The notes below the pieces were generated by a model. It was not told the DNA's origin. It saw nothing but the letters and a program-made list of their open reading frames with translations, and did no database searches. A stretch of 23,503 bases of DNA from Ruminococcaceae bacterium UBA6364 (GTDB taxonomy: Bacteria > Bacillota > Clostridia > Oscillospirales > Acutalibacteraceae), in NCBI GenBank assembly GCA_002440045.1, contig DJRI01000148.1:5278-28780 (forward strand). Reading direction: 5' to 3'. This document shows, piece by piece, positions 7,810 to 14,889 of this stretch. Numbering within the stretch: position 1 is the stretch's first letter; every line of letters begins with the position of its first letter. A program made the translations under genes and the position numbers.

Positions 7810-8463
7810 ATGTATTGTTCAAAATGTAAAAAGCAAAGCCCCGACAATTTTGACAGATGTGCCTATTGCGGAGCAAAGCTTAATAAAGGCGCCGCCAAAA
7901 AAGCGGTGCTGCCGAAATTTAAAGACCGCAAACACCGCGCCGTTTCTTTAAAAGCGGTTGCCGTGTCGCTTGTCGCGGCGGCGTCTTTAATAGCGGTTTT
8001 AAGCATCGCCGTCGGCATTTTTACAAGCAAAAAGCCCGATTCGCTCGTGAAAACAATAACCGCCGCAACTGAAAAGTGCGACGCGAAAATGTATTTCGAT
8101 ATATATGACGATGAATTTAAAGCTTATGAAAAAGACAATGTGTATTATTCGGACTCGGCGCTTTTTGACGGGCTTTGCAAGCCGCTTTTTGAAAGCAACG
8201 ATTTTTATAAAAAAACGTGCGGCGAAAATTTCAGACTGACTTTTTCGGTTGCACGGGCAGATTATTTTGACAGCGAGGAGCTTTCAAAGCTTAATTCGGA
8301 GCTTTCGGAAGCGTATGGGTATAAAAAGACGTGCCATGAAGCCGCAGAAATTGATTATACCGTAACGGCGCAGGGCGAAAACGGCAAATACGTTTCGGTT
8401 TATAAGAACGTAAAGTGCATAAAGCTCGGCGGCAAGTGGTACAAAGCGCCCGAGACGCAGTGA
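7810..8463 (+). CDS. Membrane-anchored zinc-ribbon protein
   Basis: The 217-residue protein begins with a four-cysteine zinc ribbon (Cys3, Cys6, Cys17, Cys20; YCSKCKK and CAYCGAKL). A basic stretch follows, then one hydrophobic helix at about 49-71, then a roughly 145-residue soluble domain rich in Lys, Asp and Tyr. This layout (cytoplasmic zinc ribbon, single membrane pass, external domain) is common in Clostridia proteins of unknown role. The outer part could be an NTF2-like or DUF4878-type domain, but I cannot confirm that. Start: ATG with AGAGGAAAGAG upstream. It lies only 32 bp after the operon terminator and no separate promoter is evident, so it may rely on read-through. Confidence 0.8.
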   Translation: MYCSKCKKQSPDNFDRCAYCGAKLNKGAAKKAVLPKFKDRKHRAVSLKAVAVSLVAAASLIAVLSIAVGIFTSKKPDSLVKTITAATEKCDAKMYFDIYDDEFKAYEKDNVYYSDSALFDGLCKPLFESNDFYKKTCGENFRLTFSVARADYFDSEELSKLNSELSEAYGYKKTCHEAAEIDYTVTAQGENGKYVSVYKNVKCIKLGGKWYKAPETQ

Positions 8464-8526
8464 AGCGTCGAAGTTTGTCGTTTTTTCCGTTTTTAACAAA
8501 AATACGGGACTGTTAATAAAAAATAT

Positions 8527-8555
8527 TTGACAAACTGCAAAAAGTGATGTATTAT
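8527..8555 (+). promoter_or_regulatory. Promoter of the sigma factor gene
   Basis: TTGACA (8527-8532), a 17-bp spacer and TATTAT (8550-8555) lie about 30 bp upstream of the TTG start. The match to a housekeeping sigma-A promoter is very good. Confidence 0.75.
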
Positions 8556-8585
8556 CAAAACAACGTTGCAATTTGAGGTGGTTTT

Positions 8586-9146
8586 TTGGGCGGCAATGCG
8601 GCTGATTACAAAGAGCTTTCAAACGAAGAACTTGTGGCTCTTTTCAAAAACGGCGAAAAAAAGGCTCTTGACGTTTTAACCGAGCGTTTTTTTAAGCCGA
8701 GCGCCAAAACTGCGGGCGGCGCGGGCTGGCTCGACAGAGACGACCTGCTTCAGGAGGGTATGTTCGGCTTTCTTTATGCCGTTAAAAACTATTCTCCCGA
8801 AAAAAACGTGCCTTTCGGGGCATATGCCTATATGTGCATTAACGACCGCATAAAAACTGCCGTAAAGAAAGCAAAAAACGGCTTTCTTATAAGCGACGAT
8901 GCCGCGCTTTTTGAAAACGAGGTGTCCGGTGTTGACGTTGTCGGCGCGGTCGAAGATAACGAGCTTTTGGGGCACGTTCTCAATATGTGCGAAACGCGCC
9001 TTTCGGGCGTTGAAAAAACAGTGCTTTTTTGCAAAGTCAGCGGGCTTTCATACGACGAGATTTCACAAAAACTCGGTATGTCTCAAAAGGCGGTTGACAA
9101 TGCATTGCAGCGTGCACGAAAAAAGCTTAAAGACATAATGGCTTAG
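8586..9146 (+). CDS. Sigma-70 family RNA polymerase sigma factor, SigH-like
   Basis: The 186-residue protein has region 2 (DDLLQEGMFGFLYAVKNYSPEKN through ICINDR-like core binding and -10 recognition, about 55-95). Region 4 is a helix-turn-helix near 150-185 (GLSYDEISQKLGMS, then KAVDNALQRARKKL). There is no full region 3. N-terminal LSNEELVALFKNGEKKALD resembles sporulation/stationary-phase SigH, which is longer (about 218), so this may be a shorter paralogue rather than the true spo0H product. The TTG at 8586 is the only start that fits the GAGGTGG ribosome binding site (8575-8581); the nearby ATG at 8596 is out of frame. No anti-sigma gene is adjacent. Confidence 0.86.
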   Translation: MGGNAADYKELSNEELVALFKNGEKKALDVLTERFFKPSAKTAGGAGWLDRDDLLQEGMFGFLYAVKNYSPEKNVPFGAYAYMCINDRIKTAVKKAKNGFLISDDAALFENEVSGVDVVGAVEDNELLGHVLNMCETRLSGVEKTVLFCKVSGLSYDEISQKLGMSQKAVDNALQRARKKLKDIMA

Positions 9147-9229
9147 TAACGGCTGATTACCGCCGAGCACAAATCTTGACGGTTTCAATATAAGTCCTCT
9201 TAGCTTAACAGCAGAGCGTTGATTTTTAG

Positions 9230-9290
9230 GTTGCGGGATTCTTCCGCTCCTTTCGCCAAAGGTGGCGGTGCAATTCCGTTAGAGGGCAAC
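9230..9290 (+). promoter_or_regulatory. Structured leader RNA upstream of the zinc-ribbon gene
   Basis: A nested hairpin can be drawn by eye: GTTGC (9230-9234) with GCAAC (9286-9290), GGGATT (9235-9240) with AATTCC (9272-9277, one G-U pair), CCGC (9244-9247) with GCGG (9265-9268), and CCTTT (9249-9253) with AAAGG (9258-9262) around a CGCC loop. The loop could alternatively pair with the adjacent GGCG. The 170-bp gap 9147-9316 has no coding frame. This structure ends 26 nt before the start codon, so it is probably part of the 5' untranslated region. I do not recognise it as a named riboswitch; an Rfam search, including the raiA motif, is needed. Confidence 0.55.
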
Positions 9291-9316
9291 ATCATTTATC
9301 AAGCGAGGTACTAAAA

Positions 9317-9595
9317 ATGTACGAAGACAAAACTCTCATCTGTAAAGAATGCGGCAACGAATTTGTTTTTACAGCGGGCGAGCAGGAATTTTATGCTGAA
9401 AAAGGCTTTGTAAACGAGCCCCAGCGCTGCAAGGCTTGCCGTGACGCACGCAAGCAGGCTGCAAAGGGCGACCGTGAAAAGTTTAAAGCTGTTTGCGCTA
9501 ACTGCGGCGGCGAAGCGGAGCTTCCCTTTAAGCCCCGTGAGGACAGACCCGTTTATTGCAGCGCTTGCTACGCAAAGATGAAAGAGCAGGCATAA
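9317..9595 (+). CDS. Small double zinc-ribbon protein (zf-trcl type)
   Basis: The 92-residue protein has two four-cysteine units: Cys9/Cys12 with Cys38/Cys41 (the LICKECGNEF...RCKACRDARK probable zinc-ribbon, zf-trcl-like), and Cys60/Cys63 with Cys81/Cys84 (CANCGGEAELPF...VYCSACYAKM). Proteins of this type are abundant in Clostridia. Their function is unestablished, with nucleic-acid or ribosome association usually presumed. Codon choice (CTC, ATC, AAC, GCT) is biased like that of the S1 segment, which suggests high expression. GCGAGGT precedes the ATG. It follows a structured leader and is closed by a terminator at 9659. Confidence 0.87.
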   Translation: MYEDKTLICKECGNEFVFTAGEQEFYAEKGFVNEPQRCKACRDARKQAAKGDREKFKAVCANCGGEAELPFKPREDRPVYCSACYAKMKEQA

Positions 9596-9610
9596 GTAAG
9601 CCTTGAAATT

Positions 9611-9631
9611 GTCCTGCGTTTCGTACAGGAC
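9611..9631 (+). other. Small hairpin after the zinc-ribbon gene
   Basis: GTCCTG (9611-9616) pairs with CAGGAC (9626-9631) around a 9-nt loop. There is no T tract, so it is more likely an mRNA 3'-end stabiliser or a half-terminator than a complete intrinsic terminator. Confidence 0.4.
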
Positions 9632-9658
9632 GGAAAATATAAAGCGAAACATATAAAA

Positions 9659-9705
9659 GCCGAATCGACACGACATTATTTGTCGCAAAGATTCGGTTTT
9701 CTTTT
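9659..9705 (+). terminator. Intrinsic terminator of the zinc-ribbon gene
   Basis: CCGAATC (9660-9666) pairs with GATTCGG (9690-9696). An inner CGACA/TGTCG helix (9671-9675 with 9681-9685) sits inside, and TTTTCTTTT follows. Confidence 0.8.
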
Positions 9706-9747
9706 CATATTTTAAGACGTAATCAAAAGTAATTTTGAGGTGTATCT

Positions 9748-10406
9748 ATGTTCATTTTTTCCTGCGAAGAAACAGGCGTAATTTCAAAAACAGACTATGC
9801 GGATTATTCCGGTGAGCTTATACCGTCGCAGTTTTGCGTTGTATACCGCTATGATATTCTTTATAAAAAAGAGCTTGAACGTCTTAACAAACTGCCGTAT
9901 GCGCCGTATGCATTGCCCGCAAAGAATAAACCGATGCGTATATATAACGGTATCGACAGAGAGCCGTCAAAAAATACGCCTGAAAATTTCAACTTGTATT
10001 CCGAGCGCGAGGCACGCGTTTATTTTGAAAATCTTTTACAAAAAGACGGGTGCGAATTGATTTTTATTCGTCTATGCGATTGTGAGTGCGACGTTCCGAA
10101 AAATATGTCTTTTTTAGGTTAAGCATAAGAGGGTCGAACTGAGTTCGCCCCTCTTATGCTTTTGATGTTGCCTATGTGTTTGACAGCGCATTCGGCGACG
10201 GCTTTTCCGCAATATGCGACTGTATGTTTTTAGCGCGGTGGCACGGGTGTGATGAAAGCGGAAAAGAGTTTGAGCGAGAATTTAACAGCCTGAACAAAAA
10301 CGGTCTCTTTGACCGCAAAGAGGACGCAGTTAATTATTTAGTGCATTATTTGAATCAGGAGTGGTCTGAACGCGGAGCCTTCTGTATTTATGAGATTTAT
10401 CGCTGA
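9748..10406 (+). pseudogene. Unrecognised gene interrupted by a 41-bp palindrome
   Basis: The intact 5' part (9748-10120, ATG with a GAGGTG ribosome binding site) encodes about 124 residues ending PKNMSFLG before a stop inside the palindrome. The 3' part resumes at 10162 and ends at 10406. Removing 10121-10161 joins GGTT to TTGATG and gives an uninterrupted MSFLGFDVAYVFDSAFGDGF junction. The resulting 618 nt make 205 codons plus a stop. No family is recognised. The restored protein is acidic and aromatic-rich, without a signal peptide or membrane helix, and ends QEWSERGAFCIYEIYR. Whether the two fragments retain any function is unknown. The gene was probably intact until recently, since both halves keep clean frames. 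Confidence 0.8.
10121..10161. repeat. 41-bp palindromic element, copy A
   Basis: AAGCATAAGAGGG at the left end and CCCTCTTATGCTT at the right end are reverse complements, with further pairing inward (CGAAC with GTTCG). Copy B at 18574-18614 has exactly the same length and differs at 5 positions. Both sides of copy A are flanked by TT, which could be a 2-bp target duplication, though a chance match is possible. It splits the gene 9748-10406. Confidence 0.85.
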
Positions 10407-10430
10407 AATCGGCGCGTCCGACAATAAATA

Positions 10431-10469
10431 TAACGGGTGCTGTAAAGCGTGTTTTTACAGCACCCGTTA
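10431..10469. terminator. Bidirectional terminator, GGCTGTAAA family
   Basis: A perfect 16-bp stem pairs 10431-10446 with 10454-10469 around a 7-nt T-rich loop, between convergent reading frames. The core (GGGTGCTGTAAA and its complement) is shared with the copy at 20135, and the loop (GTGTTTTT) with the copy at 1152. Confidence 0.75.
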
Positions 10470-10473
10470 ATAT

Positions 10474-10725
10474 TTAATTAAGAAGCGCGCGCTTTTTTGC
10501 GTCCGAAATTGAGTTTTTTAACCACTCATCCATAAACTTTAGCCGTTCTTCTGCGTGAAACCAATGCTCGCCGTGTTTCATAACAGAAAGCTTTGCACCC
10601 GATTTTTTTGAAAAAGCCGAAATTGTCTCAAATGATGTGAGATTGTCATACTCGCCGTACAAAATATATGTCGGCACATCCCGGTTAATCGGATTATTTC
10701 GCGCATACGAAAAGTGTGCTGTCAA
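10474..10725 (-). pseudogene. Alpha/beta-hydrolase C-terminal remnant
   Basis: About 83 codons correspond to the last third of an alpha/beta-hydrolase: VPTYILYGEYDNLTS carries the catalytic-acid region and GEHWFH the catalytic histidine. The nucleophile elbow with its serine and the core strands before it are missing. The upstream frame is cut off 2 bp from the permease stop codon at 10728. The only start is a TTG at the truncation point without a good ribosome binding site. It is the last segment of the minus-strand operon before the hairpin at 10431. A truncated, inactive hydrolase is the simplest reading. Confidence 0.7.
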
Positions 10726-10727
10726 AT

Positions 10728-11555
10728 TTATTTAAGGTCTTTTCTTTTAAAAATTATTACTCCGCAAAGTGAAGTGACCGCGATAATTAAAAAGTCATAG
10801 CAAGAAAGCTTTAAAGGCGACGAAACGCTGAAATTCGCAATGCCGAGAGCCTGGTTTCCGGGGGTGAAATCCTCTAAAAATTCATATACCCGACGCTTCG
10901 TGCCGCTTATGTAATTGGGGTTCGGTGTGTCGGCTTCTTCGTATGTAACGCCGTTTTCGGTGTAGGAGTAGCCGGGAAGAATTTCAGGCTCGTTAAGTGA
11001 CGAGGTTATGTAAACGCCCAAAAATAAAAGCGCGAATACCGTGAGAATACATGCGGCGACGGTGTGCGCCTTGCTTTGGCAAAGCATTGCAATAAGTGTA
11101 AAAACAGATGAAAAAACAACCGTTAAAACAAAGCTTAAGGCAATGTACGATGCTGTCTTTTGCGGGCTTGCTTCAAGTCTCCCCGAAAGCAGAAGTCCAA
11201 AGACAGTGTGGGGGATTATGTATGCCGTGCAAAAAATTATGCCGGCTAAAGAGCAGACCGCAAGGTTTGCAAAATAGATATTGCCTCTTTTGTGCCCCGC
11301 TGTTATTTTGTTGCGAAGCGTGCCGCCGGAATACTCGCTGCCGATAAAAAGCGCCGTGAATACAGAGAGAAGTATCGCAACGATAAAAATATAGGTGAAA
11401 AGGCTTAAATCAAGAACAAGCGCGTCGCTTTCGTTGTTCCTCAGACGGTAAACAAGCGGCAAAACAGCCCCTGCAAAAAACATAACGGCTGTGAATATTT
11501 TAAACATTTTGTCCTTAAAAAGCCGCGAAATGTTAGCTTTGATTAGATTACGCAT
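10728..11555 (-). CDS. ABC-2 type transporter permease
   Basis: The 275-residue integral membrane protein has about six hydrophobic segments: near 18-38, 50-72, 100-122, 135-160, 165-185 and 250-270. An external loop lies between the fifth and sixth (SSLNEPEILPGYSYTENG). This is the usual shape of BcrB/ABC-2 permeases that pair with a separate ATPase for lipid, peptide or antibiotic export. The first 8 bp overlap the 3' end of the ATPase gene, so the two are translationally coupled. Substrate cannot be read from the sequence. Loss-of-function signs are absent. Confidence 0.88.
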   Translation of the reverse strand: MRNLIKANISRLFKDKMFKIFTAVMFFAGAVLPLVYRLRNNESDALVLDLSLFTYIFIVAILLSVFTALFIGSEYSGGTLRNKITAGHKRGNIYFANLAVCSLAGIIFCTAYIIPHTVFGLLLSGRLEASPQKTASYIALSFVLTVVFSSVFTLIAMLCQSKAHTVAACILTVFALLFLGVYITSSLNEPEILPGYSYTENGVTYEEADTPNPNYISGTKRRVYEFLEDFTPGNQALGIANFSVSSPLKLSCYDFLIIAVTSLCGVIIFKRKDLK

Positions 11556-12465
11556 TTGTGTTACCTCCCAAAAGTTTCATATAAAAGCTTTCAAGGCTTT
11601 CGTCGTGCTCTTTAAGACTTTTAACAATGCAGTTTTCCTTTAAAAGCGCGCAAACAAGCTTTGTGACTTCTATATCGTCATAAATATCGGCGCAAAAGTC
11701 ATTTTTGATTTCATAATTCACACCAAAACCGCCGAGCACCTTTTTCAGTGCGTTTATGTCGCTGACTTCAATAAGCGTGCGTTTGCGGCAGTTTTTAAAA
11801 AGCTCTTCGGCGCTCATTTCCTTTACGGTTTTGCCGCCGTCAATAAAGCCGAAGTCTGTCGCAAGGCGCGAAAGCTCATCAAGAATGTGGCTTGAAATAA
11901 GCACGGTTATGCCGCGCTCCTTATTAAGCTTTAAAATCAGCTCTCTTATTTCAATAATGCCCTCGGGGTCAAGTCCGTTTGTGGGTTCGTCAAGAATAAG
12001 AAAATCGGGGCTTCCCGAAAGCGCCGTCGCAATGCCGAGCCGTTGGCGCATACCCAAAGAAAAATCCTTTGCCTTTTTTGAGCCTGTATTTGAAAGCCCG
12101 ACGAGCTCTAAAAGAGCGTCAATGCTTTCGTCGGGGCGAAGTCCGAGCGTAAGATACTGCTGACGGATATTTTCTTTTGCCGTCATGTCGTAATAAATCG
12201 AGGGCGTTTCGACAACCGCGCCGAGCTTTCGGCGGCTTTTTCCTATGTTTTTGTCAGTGTTCTTCACGCCGTAAAGGGTGTATGTGCCGCCCGTAGGCTC
12301 CTGAAGCCCGCAAACAAGGCGTATAAGCGTGGTTTTTCCCGCGCCGTTTCTGCCGATGAAGCCGTAAACAGCCCCCTTTTTGATGTGAATGTCAAGGCCC
12401 GAAAGAGCCGTTTGGTTTCGGTATTTCTTTGTAAGACCGTTTGTTTCAAGTATGTATTCGTCCAT
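11548..12465 (-). CDS. ABC transporter ATP-binding protein, BcrA-like
   Basis: The 305-residue ATPase has Walker A GRNGAGKT (residues 38-45), an ABC signature variant SLGMRQ (136-141), Walker B LILDEP (156-161), a D-loop GLDPEG, and a switch histidine in ISSHILDE. The C-terminal roughly 90 residues form the extension typical of BcrA/DrrA-type exporters. It partners the overlapping permease, probably for export of an antimicrobial peptide or other amphiphile. The ATG is preceded by GGAGGAAT. It lies 21 bp downstream of the CatA-like gene in the same minus-strand operon. Confidence 0.93.
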   Translation of the reverse strand: MDEYILETNGLTKKYRNQTALSGLDIHIKKGAVYGFIGRNGAGKTTLIRLVCGLQEPTGGTYTLYGVKNTDKNIGKSRRKLGAVVETPSIYYDMTAKENIRQQYLTLGLRPDESIDALLELVGLSNTGSKKAKDFSLGMRQRLGIATALSGSPDFLILDEPTNGLDPEGIIEIRELILKLNKERGITVLISSHILDELSRLATDFGFIDGGKTVKEMSAEELFKNCRKRTLIEVSDINALKKVLGGFGVNYEIKNDFCADIYDDIEVTKLVCALLKENCIVKSLKEHDESLESFYMKLLGGNTNA

Positions 12466-12486
12466 GTTATTCCTCCGATTATCAGG

Positions 12487-13119
12487 TTATAAAAAGTCTT
12501 TTATATTTGATATGTTTTCCTCCAAAAGCTTTAAAAAGCGCCCTGCGTGCGCACCGTCCATTTGCGTGTGATGAAACTGAAATGACAGGGAAAGGGTTGT
12601 TTTGAAGCCTTTTTTGCGGTATTTACCCCAAATTATGAAGGGGTTATTGAAAATGCCGCTGTTCATTCCTACCGCACCGTCAATTTCGGCGTCGATTATT
12701 GCCGATGTGCCGATTACCATACTGTCAAAAATATTGTGATTGCGGCAGCTTTCGGCGCATTCTTTTGTAAGGCGCAAATAGTCTTTGTTGAACTGTGCCA
12801 AATCGCCGTTAAACGGTATGTCGCATGAAGAAACTTCGCCGTTTCTGTTTTTGACGATTGTGTTTACCGCAATGCCGTCGTATTTTATGAGTTCTTTTTG
12901 CACAGGCAGAATATAAAATTCTTTAATTTCGCTTGCCGCTTTGCCTATTGCATAACACATAAGCATATTGAATTTTAGGCTTTTTCTGCGGCTCGTTTTT
13001 AAAAGCGGCGTGACATCAAGCGTTTTGAAAAAAGTTACCATCGGGTTAGGCGCGTTCATCCAAAGCTCATAAGCTTTAGCTCTGGCGGTTGCTTTTGGGT
13101 CAATAACTGTCGGTTTCAT
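12487..13119 (-). CDS. CatA-like O-acetyltransferase
   Basis: The 210-residue protein is related to type A chloramphenicol acetyltransferases. The C-terminal catalytic motif HHTQMDG gives His184 as the general base with Asp188. N-terminal RAKAYELWMNAPNPMVTFFKTLDVTPL and the SFQFHH strand also fit, and length matches the family (about 210-220). True chloramphenicol resistance enzymes have close homologues, but many CatA-like proteins in Clostridia are not resistance genes, so the substrate is open. It sits between a DUF998 membrane protein and an ABC exporter, in a setting that suggests drug or metabolite modification and export. AAAGGAG precedes the start. Confidence 0.87.
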   Translation of the reverse strand: MKPTVIDPKATARAKAYELWMNAPNPMVTFFKTLDVTPLLKTSRRKSLKFNMLMCYAIGKAASEIKEFYILPVQKELIKYDGIAVNTIVKNRNGEVSSCDIPFNGDLAQFNKDYLRLTKECAESCRNHNIFDSMVIGTSAIIDAEIDGAVGMNSGIFNNPFIIWGKYRKKGFKTTLSLSFQFHHTQMDGAHAGRFLKLLEENISNIKDFL

Positions 13120-13164
13120 TTTGCTTTTCTCCTTTGGGGCTGTTAATCATTTGATGCTGTTTTT

Positions 13165-13806
13165 TCATTTTGAACGGCTGATTTCCCGGGGCTTCATACA
13201 AAAAAGATGAATGCCCAGCGCGGCATTAAAGCCTGTGGCGGCAAACACGCTGAAACGCTCGGGGATTCCGAAAAACTCGGGCGGTACAACGCTTGTGCCG
13301 ATTGCGCCTGAAAGCATCATAAAAAGCGCTGCCGCGGCGCAAATTCCGTAAGAACGGCAGGCTTTGTCTTTTGCGCCCGCAACGATTATAAGCGCGAGCG
13401 ACAAAATTGAAAGAATAACCACGGCGGCGGTTATTGCCATATGCATTTTGTCCTGAAATGCGCCCGAATAGCCGCTGTTTAAGAGCGGAAACATTCTGTA
13501 GCCGACGGCTGACACCCACTCCATCAAAGCGAAAATATAAATTCCTGCGCGCAGAAGCTTTGTTTTTATCCCTTGTATGCCGACGCACACAACAGTAACC
13601 GAGGCGGTTTCGCAGACGTTATAAAACGCGCTTAAACTGTTCCATGCAAAAAGCGACGGTGCGTTTGCCGCACTAAGGTCGCTTACGGCTTGCGACAGCG
13701 GGTTATAGTCCGGGTAAAAAAGCGGCGCAAACACCACTGCCGCAGTGTATGAAATAAAGCTTAAAACGCCTAAAAGCCCAAGCTTTTGAATTAAAGGTTT
13801 TTTCAT
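13165..13806 (-). CDS. DUF998 integral membrane protein
   Basis: The 213-residue, very hydrophobic protein has about six membrane helices. Blocks typical of DUF998 are NPLSQAVSDLSA after the first helix, GYRMFPLLNSGYSGAFQDKMH in the middle, and FFGIPERFSVFAATGFNAALG near the end. Function of the family is unknown. It is first in the minus-strand operon ahead of the CatA-like gene (45 bp gap). AAGGAGCTG is a good ribosome binding site. Tandem TTACA/TGTAA dyads lie 60-95 bp upstream. Confidence 0.88.
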   Translation of the reverse strand: MKKPLIQKLGLLGVLSFISYTAAVVFAPLFYPDYNPLSQAVSDLSAANAPSLFAWNSLSAFYNVCETASVTVVCVGIQGIKTKLLRAGIYIFALMEWVSAVGYRMFPLLNSGYSGAFQDKMHMAITAAVVILSILSLALIIVAGAKDKACRSYGICAAAALFMMLSGAIGTSVVPPEFFGIPERFSVFAATGFNAALGIHLFCMKPREISRSK

Positions 13807-13865
13807 TATTATCAGCTCCTTGTAAAATTATAAATTGCCGCATAAAAAATAGCCATTTCATCGCC

Positions 13866-13899
13866 TTACAAATACATTGTAAAACTTACATTTTTGTAA
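13866..13899. promoter_or_regulatory. Two tandem TTACA/TGTAA dyads
   Basis: TTACAA and TTGTAA (13866-13871 and 13877-13882) are followed 3 bp later by TTACA and TGTAA (13886-13890 and 13895-13899). They lie upstream of the DUF998 operon and just beyond the tetR/KTR terminator, where an operator for that operon would be expected. No strong -35/-10 pair was found here. Confidence 0.4.
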
Positions 13900-13907
13900 G
13901 AATGTGC

Positions 13908-13943
13908 AAAAAAACAGTGCGTGACCGTATTCGGTCAGCACTG
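13908..13943 (-). terminator. Intrinsic terminator of the tetR-KTR unit
   Basis: On the minus strand CAGTGC and TGACCG pair with CGGTCA and GCACTG around a 4-nt loop, with one bulged base. Seven T residues follow, starting about 20 bp after the KTR stop codon. Confidence 0.88.
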
Positions 13944-13962
13944 CGTCTTTGCGTCCGGCTGT

Positions 13963-14127
13963 TTAAAGCTTTTCTATTTTAAAGTTTTTAGCATTAATTA
14001 TACATTCGTTTTTGCACTTTGGGCAATACAGCGGAAAATTGCGGATAACCGTATTTTTTAAAAGCCGCAGGCGCGTTTTAGCGCCGCAAACAGGGCACAT
14101 AACCCATTTTTCTTCCGATTGTTCCAT
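13963..14127 (-). CDS. Cysteine-rich KTR domain protein
   Basis: The 54-residue protein has two CxxC pairs (CPVCG at 11-14, CPKC at 35-38) and a KTRLRLLKNTVIRNFPLYCPKC-like body cut across them. This is the signature of the Cys_rich_KTR family, a small zinc-ribbon often found beside TetR regulators and in mobile elements. I chose ATG 14127, which has AAGGAG 6 nt upstream, over an in-frame start at 14184 that would add 19 residues lying inside tetR. Only 1 bp separates its start from the tetR stop codon, so it is co-expressed with the regulator. Function is unknown. Confidence 0.9.
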   Translation of the reverse strand: MEQSEEKWVMCPVCGAKTRLRLLKNTVIRNFPLYCPKCKNECIINAKNFKIEKL

Positions 14128-14128
14128 T

Positions 14129-14761
14129 CTATTCTCCTTTTTCGGCGTTGAATGTGTTAAAGAAAAGCTCAACGTGAGCGTCAAGCCTCTTTTCGCATTC
14201 GGCGATTCTTTCGGGGTGACGGTCGCAAACGCTTATCAGGGTGAGTATCGGTGAAACGTACATAAGCGCCAGCGCATAAGGGTCGTTGTCTTTGATTTCG
14301 CCGGCGGCAATAAGAGTTTTAAAAAGCTCTGCGTGGTAGTCAATAAGGCGGTTGACATACCTTTTTGTGTATAATTCCGAAAGCTCGGGCGAGCGGAACT
14401 GCTCAATTGTCATCATACGGCGAAAACGGCTGATGGTTTCGTTGTGAAGCGAATAGTCAAAAATTTGGTGCACCTTTTCTGAAAGTGCCTCTTTTGTAAC
14501 GTGGCTGAAAACCGCAATGTCCTTTGATGAGTCCTGAACATGAATGTCGATTTTTGCGGTGTCTTTTTCATACTGCGCCGCAGTTGTTTCGACAATCGCG
14601 TCAAAAATTGCTTTTTTGCTTTCAAAATGATTGTAAAGTGACGGCGCTTTAATTCCCACGGTGTCCGCTATAGCGCCGACGCTTACAGAGTCGTAGCCGT
14701 AGGTTGAAAAAAGCTCCAAAGCCTTTTTTAGGATTTTTTCTTTTGTATCTTCTTTTTTCAT
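14129..14761 (-). CDS. TetR/AcrR family transcriptional regulator
   Basis: The 210-residue protein has the TetR N-terminal helix-turn-helix (about 7-52: TKEKILKKALELFSTYGYD, then SVGAIADTVGIKAPSLYNHF with FESKKAIFDAI) and an all-helical ligand-binding C-terminal part. It is read divergently from the MATE exporter. A perfect 20-bp palindrome lies between its own -10 element and start codon, so autorepression is very likely. The ligand is unknown, probably a substrate of the neighbouring exporter. Confidence 0.93.
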   Translation of the reverse strand: MKKEDTKEKILKKALELFSTYGYDSVSVGAIADTVGIKAPSLYNHFESKKAIFDAIVETTAAQYEKDTAKIDIHVQDSSKDIAVFSHVTKEALSEKVHQIFDYSLHNETISRFRRMMTIEQFRSPELSELYTKRYVNRLIDYHAELFKTLIAAGEIKDNDPYALALMYVSPILTLISVCDRHPERIAECEKRLDAHVELFFNTFNAEKGE

Positions 14762-14784
14762 ACGTCACCAACCGAACAGATATA

Positions 14785-14804
14785 ACTAACTAACGTTAGT
14801 TAGT
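14785..14804. promoter_or_regulatory. TetR operator
   Basis: ACTAACTAACGTTAGTTAGT is a perfect 20-bp palindrome built from repeated TAAC/GTTA units. It lies directly downstream of the tetR -10 element, in the classical position for a TetR-family repressor dimer. Confidence 0.88.
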
Positions 14805-14807
14805 GCA

Positions 14808-14836
14808 ATTATAGCGCCGAAAAATCCGTTTGTCAA
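14808..14836 (-). promoter_or_regulatory. tetR promoter
   Basis: TTGACA (14831-14836) and TATAAT (14808-14813) are separated by 17 bp on the minus strand. It matches the housekeeping consensus at all twelve positions. Confidence 0.9.
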
Positions 14837-14854
14837 TAGCGGATTGCTTTTTAC

Positions 14855-14883
14855 TTGACAGTGCGCGGCGTTTTTGTTACGAT
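14855..14883 (+). promoter_or_regulatory. MATE exporter promoter
   Basis: TTGACA (14855-14860), 17 bp, TACGAT (14878-14883). The predicted transcript starts close to 14890, the left end of a diverged palindromic element. The TetR operator is about 50 bp further upstream. Confidence 0.72.
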
Positions 14884-14889
14884 AAACCA

